Below, piece by piece: positions 18,316 through 23,655 of a DNA stretch of 23,655 bases. Positions within the stretch are counted from its first letter, which is position 1. Each line of letters opens with the position of its first letter. The position numbers were made by a program, and so were the translations under genes. The notes under the pieces were generated by a model. That model had not been told where the DNA came from and did not search any database. It saw nothing but the letters and a program-made list of their open reading frames with translations. Source of the DNA: Tubiluchus corallicola (taxonomy: Eukaryota; Priapulida; Priapulimorpha; Priapulimorphida; Tubiluchidae); the NCBI GenBank assembly GCA_030141605.1, contig JAQGDQ010001837.1, forward strand, positions 1 to 23,655, written 5' to 3'.

Positions 18316-18791
18316 CTGCTCCTGTTGTTGTTGACTGTTGTTGTTTCTGTTGCTGTTGCTGCTGTTATTACTGTTATTGTTGCTGCTGTTGCCGTTCCTG
18401 TTGTCGTTGCTGTTTCTGTTCCCGTTGTTGTTGTTGTTGCTGCTGCTGTTATTCCTGTTGTTCTTGCTGCTGTTGCCGTTCCTGTTGTTGTTGCTGTTCC
18501 TGTTCCCGTTGTTGTTGTTGTTGTTGCTGCTGCTGTTATTACTGTTGTTCTTGTTGCTGTTGCCGTTCCTGTTGTTGTTGCTGTTCCTGTTCCCGTTGTT
18601 GTTGTTGCTGCTGCTGTTCCTGACACTATTGTTGTTGCCGTTTCTGCTACTGTTGTTGTTGCTGTTGCTGGTGTTGTTATTGTTGCTGTTGTTGCTGTTG
18701 TCATTATTGTTGTTGTTGTTGCTGCTGTTGTTATTGTTGCTGTTGTCATTATTGTTGTTGTAGTTGCTGCTGCTGTTATTACTGTTGCTGT

Positions 18792-18826
<35 letters not shown>

Positions 18827-18838
18827 TTGTTACTGTTA

Positions 18839-18871
<33 letters not shown>

Positions 18872-18893
18872 TTGTTGCGTCGTCGTCATTTCT
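18050..18893. repeat. Large (GTT/GCT)n trinucleotide block with higher-order repeats
   Basis: About 840 bp of TTG, CTG, TTA and CCG trinucleotides. A longer motif, GCTCGGTGTCATT followed by TTTTGAGGCTGTTG, recurs at about 18055 and 18225. The GCCGTTCCTGTTG motif recurs at 18297, 18391, 18475 and 18562 (84-94 bp apart), so higher-order units exist. It stays open in several frames on both strands (poly-L, poly-V, poly-C, poly-T or poly-Q), which is why very long frames appear. No flanking coding sequence supports a protein. Confidence 0.95.
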
Positions 18894-20079
18894 TTCATAA
18901 ATTTCCCAAGATATAAGGTAGATTTAATTAAAAAATCAATGAATGTCAATCTGAGCTCTGCACCTGTTGACGCGTTGTCATCTTTCTCTCTTGTTCAAAC
19001 ATCATTCGTCTTGTGCTTTGAATCATACTCAGGTTGGTTGTCAGGTATGGAAGATGAGCTGAGCAATCTTGTTCAGCTAACTCTTGTTTAGGGGGTATAA
19101 TAAGTAACCAAACATCTTGCAAGTAAACAGAGAGACACTGCCTTATTGAAACATTGGCTTACTTTGCCCAGCTTGGCTAATATTTTCCAAACTATTCAGG
19201 CCAGTGTGCCTATCATATGATGCTCCTATAAGATGAGGCTAAAGCAGATTATCTTTTCCTTTGTCAATAAGACCATCGCCAGGTACAAATTCCAGGTGTT
19301 AAGATGCAGATTTCAAAGCAATCTTTCATTAGAAGTGCTAAAGCAGGTACAAATTCCAGGTGTTAAGATGCAGATTTCAAAGCGATCTTTCATTAGAAGT
19401 ACTGCAAGAACGCGCCTAAATTCAGTCAGCTTTATTGCATTAGGATTGAATTGAATTGCGGTTTTTTGTTATCTATTTAGTTCGCTATCTTGATTACGGC
19501 CATTTTTATTGTTGTAAAAGGTTGTTTCGGTTTTAGCAAAGCTCCGTTCACACACCTATAAATCGTTTGGATCTTATTTTTGTCGCTACAAAAGAGTCTT
19601 TTCTAATGATCAGTTCAGGGCCTCAAACCTTTTTATGTCAAGTTCGAGACTAAGAACAATAAAAAAATCAAAAAAGCAAAAAAAAAAACTAAGAGAAACT
19701 AAAACGAAAAACTATTAATCTTTGCTATTTTGTTTACAGTTTTCAGTCGACAGGCTGTCAGTCTGAAGAAAAGCAGAAAATACAGCCCCCCCCCCCTAGA
19801 AAAACCCGGCGATGTAAGATCCGGCTCAGTCAACGCAAAATGCGAAATTTGTTGGTCTTAATTCAACGGTTTCCAAACCAATGTGTATTTTATCATGCAC
19901 TCCCTAGTTTAAATTTCAAAATGCAATGTAATAAATTTGGCGTGTTGACAGTGAACCTGTTCTGTGGTTTTATAAAATAGCATGATAGCATTAAGGGATG
20001 GTATCTTTACATCCTTGTTTAAATTAAAACTAGTCTTTTCCCGGATTTCGATCTTAGATCTGCAGAAAAAATTGGTCAA
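18894..20079. other. Spacer core of the inverted repeat, no gene
   Basis: Mostly single-copy AT-rich DNA. It contains a 64-bp tandem duplication (19280-19408), an A-rich stretch (about 19660-19715), and a run of 11 C (19786-19796). The 73-codon frame at 19233-19454 reads through the duplication and resembles nothing I know. Confidence 0.5.
19280..19408. repeat. 64-bp tandem duplication
   Basis: CAGGTACAAATTCCAGGTGT starts at 19280 and again at 19344. The two units differ at only a few positions (AAAGCAATC against AAAGCGATC; AGTGCT against AGTACT). Confidence 0.95.
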
Positions 20080-20334
20080 ATAAGAGGGAAAGGTCAAGCC
20101 GTCTGGGAAGTTAGGATTATTTCAATGTTCGCAAAATGCTAGAATAGATAATAGAAATATTAAAAGTGCCTCTGTAATTACTAAAATCGATTTGAAGACG
20201 TGATAATTGCACGCTGCCATTTTGATAGTCCAATCTTCCACCAATGACGTCGTTTATCAACGTTATATTTTTCCTAGTTTAAGTTATAACAGTAAAATAA
20301 ACCCAACGTGCTAAGTGCGTTGTCTTTGGTTTAA
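20080..20334 (+). mobile_element. MITE family B, copy 3 (internally deleted)
   Basis: Starts near GAGGGAAAGGTCAAGCC and ends near GTTGTCTTTGGTTTAA. It shares GTTAGGATTATTTCAATGTT, CCTCTGTAATTACTAAAATC, CCAATGACGTCG and AAACCCAACGTGCTAAGTG with B1 and B2. It is 255 bp against about 540 bp for B2, so the central part is missing. Termini are eroded. Confidence 0.75.
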
Positions 20335-20384
20335 GTAAATGGAATGAGTTATGACCCGAAGTGGAGCTGGGCAATATGTGGAGC

Positions 20385-20468
20385 AAGTAGAATGGATGGA
20401 GTGGAGTGAACTAAGGTGAAGTAAAGTAGAATGGATGGAGTGGAGTGGAGTGAAGTAAGGTGAAGCAA
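20385..20468 (-). repeat. Inverted fragment of satellite F
   Basis: The reverse complement (CTTCACCTTACTTCACTCCA... ending in CATCCATTCTACTT-type units) matches the satellite at 22780-23655. It abuts the inner edge of the right arm exactly, which marks a rearrangement junction. Confidence 0.85.
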
Positions 20469-20611
20469 CAACAACAACAGGAACGGCAACAGCAGTAACA
20501 ACAACAATAATAACAGCAGCAACAGCAACAACAACAACTGCAGCAATAAAAACAGCAACAGCCTCAAAAGTAATAACACCGAGCAACAGCAACAATACAA
20601 ACAGCAGCAGC

Positions 20612-20645
<34 letters not shown>

Positions 20646-20646
20646 C

Positions 20647-20688
<42 letters not shown>

Positions 20689-21565
20689 TCAGGAACAATA
20701 ACAGCAAACAACAACAGTAACGGCAATAACAGCAAGAACAACAGCCTCAAAAACAATGACACCGAGCAACAGCAATCCACACAAATTTAACATACTATTG
20801 AGTAGCTCATGTAATTACAGTCATGCTATGGGCAAAATTTACTCCAATATTAAACAAAACTTCAACATACATAAAACTACGTACAAGATGAGAAAGATGA
20901 ATACGATTCATTAGGAAAATGACGTAATTCATGCATGGTTTATCAAATATAACGAGCGGCGCTTCACTAGCTACTCTGTACCTGATAATCAGCTAAAATT
21001 ACTGCAAACTTTTAATGAGCACAAAACCATATTTACGTTTACGCTTTTCGTTATTATTACATAAGGTCATTGTAATTAGTTAAACGGTTTTCACTTCCCA
21101 ACACACAAAGAAGTAATGCGATTAAGCTCATTATTACAAGCACCATTAGGGACCACCCGAATAACTGAACTTTGCTTAAGCGTCTCAGTGATGCAGTAAC
21201 ACTAAGTTATTGTTTGTAGGCTTATGTAACAACTACCTTATATGGTTGTTCAAATAACAGGGAATTCCATCCAAATGTTACCTTTGCCAAAAATTGAGGA
21301 TCAAGTAAAATACTGGGTTAAGTGACAGGGTAGATTTTTAGTTAGTTAAAATGTAAGGCAGAAGTTTTGAATATCCCACATACGAACACGATCATACTTA
21401 CTCAAATCATAATTTCATTTTTCCTAGACCCTTACTAAACTAGTTTATATTTTATTTTTGAATTTCTAGTTGCACTTATAGTTTAACTTGCACCAGACAC
21501 ATTTGCCCAGAACAGTGTATGTTTTTTATATGAACTAACACTGATTGTCTGTCTTTTATTATAAT
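20469..21565 (-). repeat. Right arm of the large inverted repeat
   Basis: Inverted copy of 17257-18315. It is slightly longer because of extra CAA/CAG units (net 14 bp in one block and 24 bp in another). The first 300 or so bases (20469-20770) are the (CAA)n/(CAG)n block. The rest is single-copy sequence that matches the left arm at 802 of 804 positions. Confidence 0.97.
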
Positions 21566-21688
21566 TGACCGTGTTGTATATATACTCTTATATCATGACA
21601 CAGTGCAGAATTATCGGTCTGCAAATAGAAGCCTTGCATGTATATACATATATATATATTGTGCAAATAAAGATTTATAATCATCATC

Positions 21689-21762
<74 letters not shown>

Positions 21763-21796
21763 CATCATCATCGTCGTCGTCGTCGTCGTCGTCGTC

Positions 21797-21836
<40 letters not shown>

Positions 21837-21842
21837 TTTTTA
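21566..21842 (+). repeat. Retroposon-like 3' end plus (ATC)n/(CGT)n array
   Basis: GTGCAAATAAAGATTTATAA (21661-21680) is followed directly by an (ATC)n array to about 21836, with an inner (CGT)n block at about 21771-21795. The same AAATAAAGATTT string borders the left arm (minus strand, about 17225-17240) before its own trinucleotide array. This suggests the 3' terminus of a retroposon whose tail expanded. The poly-H, poly-I and poly-M frames are artefacts. Confidence 0.8.
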
Positions 21843-22779
21843 GTTGCAGGAAATTCCATATATTGAAATAACATGGTGTGTGTCAAGCAAACAATGGGTG
21901 ATTTACATTAATTTATTACGAATTTATGCATATTTTGTACAAATATAGATTTATCACCATCAGCATCATCAACTCCTCTTTGAGGATTCATAATCGCAAA
22001 AAACGATGCCAAATTAAAACATCAGTATTTGAGATCCGAACCCACAACCATCTGACTCTCTGTCTGACTAACACGACTCAATCGACCTGCTGGATATTTA
22101 CAAAAAACATTGAAACAAGACGCTGCTTCGTCTGACGTCGACATACAGATAAACCAAGTCAACAAGTTTCAACACGAAAATAACAATGACATCATAATAT
22201 TGTAAAGCTTACATAGACTTTTACAACACAACACCCATATGATAACATTTATAAAGACACATTTACCAAGGCGCCTGTGTGGTTGTGTGTGTGTGTGTGT
22301 GTGTGTTACACAGCAGCACGGGTGGCTGGTTGACTCGTGACACGAGACCTCGTAGGTTTTATTACTGTAAAATAACATCGTAAGGAAGTCGTAACAATCA
22401 ATTTATGTTTGGTAATCGACTCCGTGGTTTTTGGCAGTGACAGCGACAAAAGAAGAAAAATGGAACGAGCAGAAAAAGTGGCACAACCTGTTAAAGAGCA
22501 ACACGTGACTAAACGCAGAGCACCGAATAATCACGCAGAGTATTTAGTGAATATAACAATATGGATTCCAGAACCCCTGGGAAAAAATGATGTTTGAATG
22601 AAAAGGACTTTTTTAATTTTCTCAGAAAACACAAGCACGGGATCTTTCATAACAGTTCTGTCTCATTCTTTCTTTTCAATCCCTCAAATTTTCCTTTCTT
22701 TTGCATTTGCTGCCTCTTTCTTTCTGCATTAGCCTTCCACTCTTATTCACTTCCCTACCTTCCCTTAATAATGCTTAGC
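21843..22779. other. Unassigned sequence with minor repeats
   Basis: Contains a third CAAATATAGATTTATCACCATCATC-like tail near 21940-21975, a (GT)n run at 22284-22306, and a pyrimidine-rich stretch at about 22660-22780. A 62-codon frame (22409-22597) is charged and resembles no family I know. Confidence 0.45.
22025..22095 (-). other. Possible tRNA-derived SINE remnant
   Basis: On the minus strand, GGTTGTGGGTTCGGATCTC (22049-22031) resembles a pol III B-box (GGTTCGANTCC) in tRNA context. It is preceded by a stretch that could be a degraded anticodon arm and A-box region. It does not fold into a convincing tRNA, so at best it is a decayed tRNA-type SINE head. Confidence 0.3.
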
Positions 22780-23655
22780 TACTTTACTCCACCTTACTTC
22801 ACTTCACTCCACTCCAACTACTCTAGTTTACTCCACCTTACTTCACTCTATCCATTCTACTTTACTCCACATTACTTCACTTCACTCCACTCCAACTACT
22901 CTAGTTTACTCCACTTTACTTCACTCCATCAATTCTACTTTACTCCACCTCACTTCACTTTACTCCATCCACTTTGCTCCACCTTACTTCACTCCATTCC
23001 ATCCATTCTACTTTGCACCACCTTACTTCACTTCACTCCATCCATTCTGCTTTACTTCACGTTAGTTCACTCCACTCCAACCATTCTACTTTACTCCACC
23101 TTACTTCACTTTACTCCATCCACTTTACTCCACCTTACTTCACTCCACACCATCCATTCTACTTTGCTTCACCTTACTTCACTCCACTCCAACCATTCTA
23201 CTTTACTTCACCTTACTTCACTCCACTCCACTCCATCCATTCTACTTTACTTCACCTTAGTTCGCTCCACTCCATCCATTCTACTTTACTCCACCTTACT
23301 TCACTCCATTCCATCCATTCTACTTTGCACCACCTTACTTCACTTCACTCCATCCATTCTGCTTTACTTCACGTTAGTTCACTCCACTCCAACCATTCTA
23401 CTTTACTCCACCTTACTTCACTTTACTCCATCCACTTTACTCCACCTTACTTCACTCCATTCCATCCATTCTACTTTGCACCACCTTACTTCACTTCACT
23501 CCATCCATTCTGCTTTACTTCACGTTAGTTCACTCCACTCCAACCATTCTACTTTACTCCACCTTACTTCACTTTACTCCATCCACTTTACTCCACCTTA
23601 CTTCACTCCATTCCATCCATTCTACTTTGCACCACCTTACTTCACTTCACTCCAT
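22780..23655 (+). repeat. Satellite F with 151-bp higher-order period
   Basis: Built from 25-35 bp subunits of the type CTTTACTCCACCTTACTTCA plus CTCCATCCATT. The variant CTTTGCACCACC recurs at 23323, 23474 and 23625, exactly 151 bp apart, and once earlier near 23011. A higher-order unit has therefore been amplified at the right side. The array continues past the window edge. A 184-codon frame (22974-23528, rich in H, S, T, L and F) is a by-product. Confidence 0.95.

Noticed and set aside
18042-18900. Very long open frames on both strands (up to 261 codons) over the trinucleotide block
   Set aside because: They are single-residue or two-residue runs (L, V, C, T, Q) caused by trinucleotide repeats lacking stop codons in several frames at once. 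No non-repetitive coding sequence flanks them.
21565-21843. Poly-histidine, poly-isoleucine or poly-methionine frames
   Set aside because: They are readings of the (ATC)n microsatellite in three frames.
22409-22597. 62-codon charged open frame
   Set aside because: It opens on a non-ATG codon; the first ATG leaves only 45 codons. I recognise no family or splice context, so I cannot support it as a gene.
22974-23528. 184-codon frame rich in H, S, T, L and F
   Set aside because: It follows the 151-bp satellite; the peptide repeat mirrors the DNA repeat and no start context or domain is visible.

Overview
The window is non-coding, repeat-dominated, AT-rich nuclear DNA from a eukaryote, most likely an invertebrate animal. 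The evidence is 5'-truncated non-LTR retrotransposons, a 5S rRNA-derived SINE, several families of small TTAA-flanked DNA transposons (MITEs), a hAT-type MITE, and long micro-, mini- and satellite arrays. I could not identify the species or phylum. I found no intact host gene, no tRNA gene and nothing prokaryotic. Nearly all open reading frames over 60 codons are accidental readings of simple repeats, MITEs or SINEs. The only protein-like signals are two C-terminal fragments of LINE reverse transcriptases (2243-2505 minus, 16272-16607 plus).

Layout: 1-213 is a (TCAT)n microsatellite. 976-1472 is a 102-bp tandem repeat interrupted by a tract of only G and T. 1836-2574 is a LINE 3' end with an (ATT)n tail, and a large hairpin lies at its truncated end. 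2690-3077 is the first copy of dispersed repeat D. 3621-5609 is a nest of mobile elements: MITE G1 interrupted by a full-length 5S-headed SINE, then MITE C1 interrupted by repeat D2. 6645-6765 is a second, decayed 5S-like sequence. 7392-7853 is a piggyBac-like MITE. 8233-9345 holds MITE G2 and an inverted copy of C. 9766-9852 is (GA)n. 10541-11226 is MITE C3 carrying a hAT MITE with an 8-bp target duplication. 11751-12967 is MITE B1, whose terminus has expanded into a 72-bp tandem array. 13340-14961 holds two more SINE copies and MITE G3. 15759-16878 is MITE B2, split by a 5'-truncated LINE with a 13-bp target duplication.

The right third (17257-21565) is a large inverted repeat with arms of about 1.06 and 1.10 kb around a 2.15-kb spacer. 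Over 804 aligned single-copy bases the arms differ at only two adjacent positions. The arms therefore duplicated very recently, are being homogenised, or reflect an assembly artefact. The window ends in a satellite with a 151-bp higher-order period (22780-23655); an inverted fragment of it abuts the inner edge of the right arm.

The repeats record a relative chronology. MITE families B, C and G are older hosts, and the SINE, hAT MITE, LINE and repeat D inserted into them. Families B and C end in the same TTAAAGGAA sequence although their interiors differ, suggesting that one TTAA-specific transposase (Kolobok- or piggyBac-like) mobilised both. Retroposon tails appear to have seeded several of the trinucleotide arrays. 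I saw no convincing new biological system. The least ordinary items are the near-perfect inverted repeat, the MITE terminus turned minisatellite, and the 5S-headed SINE family.
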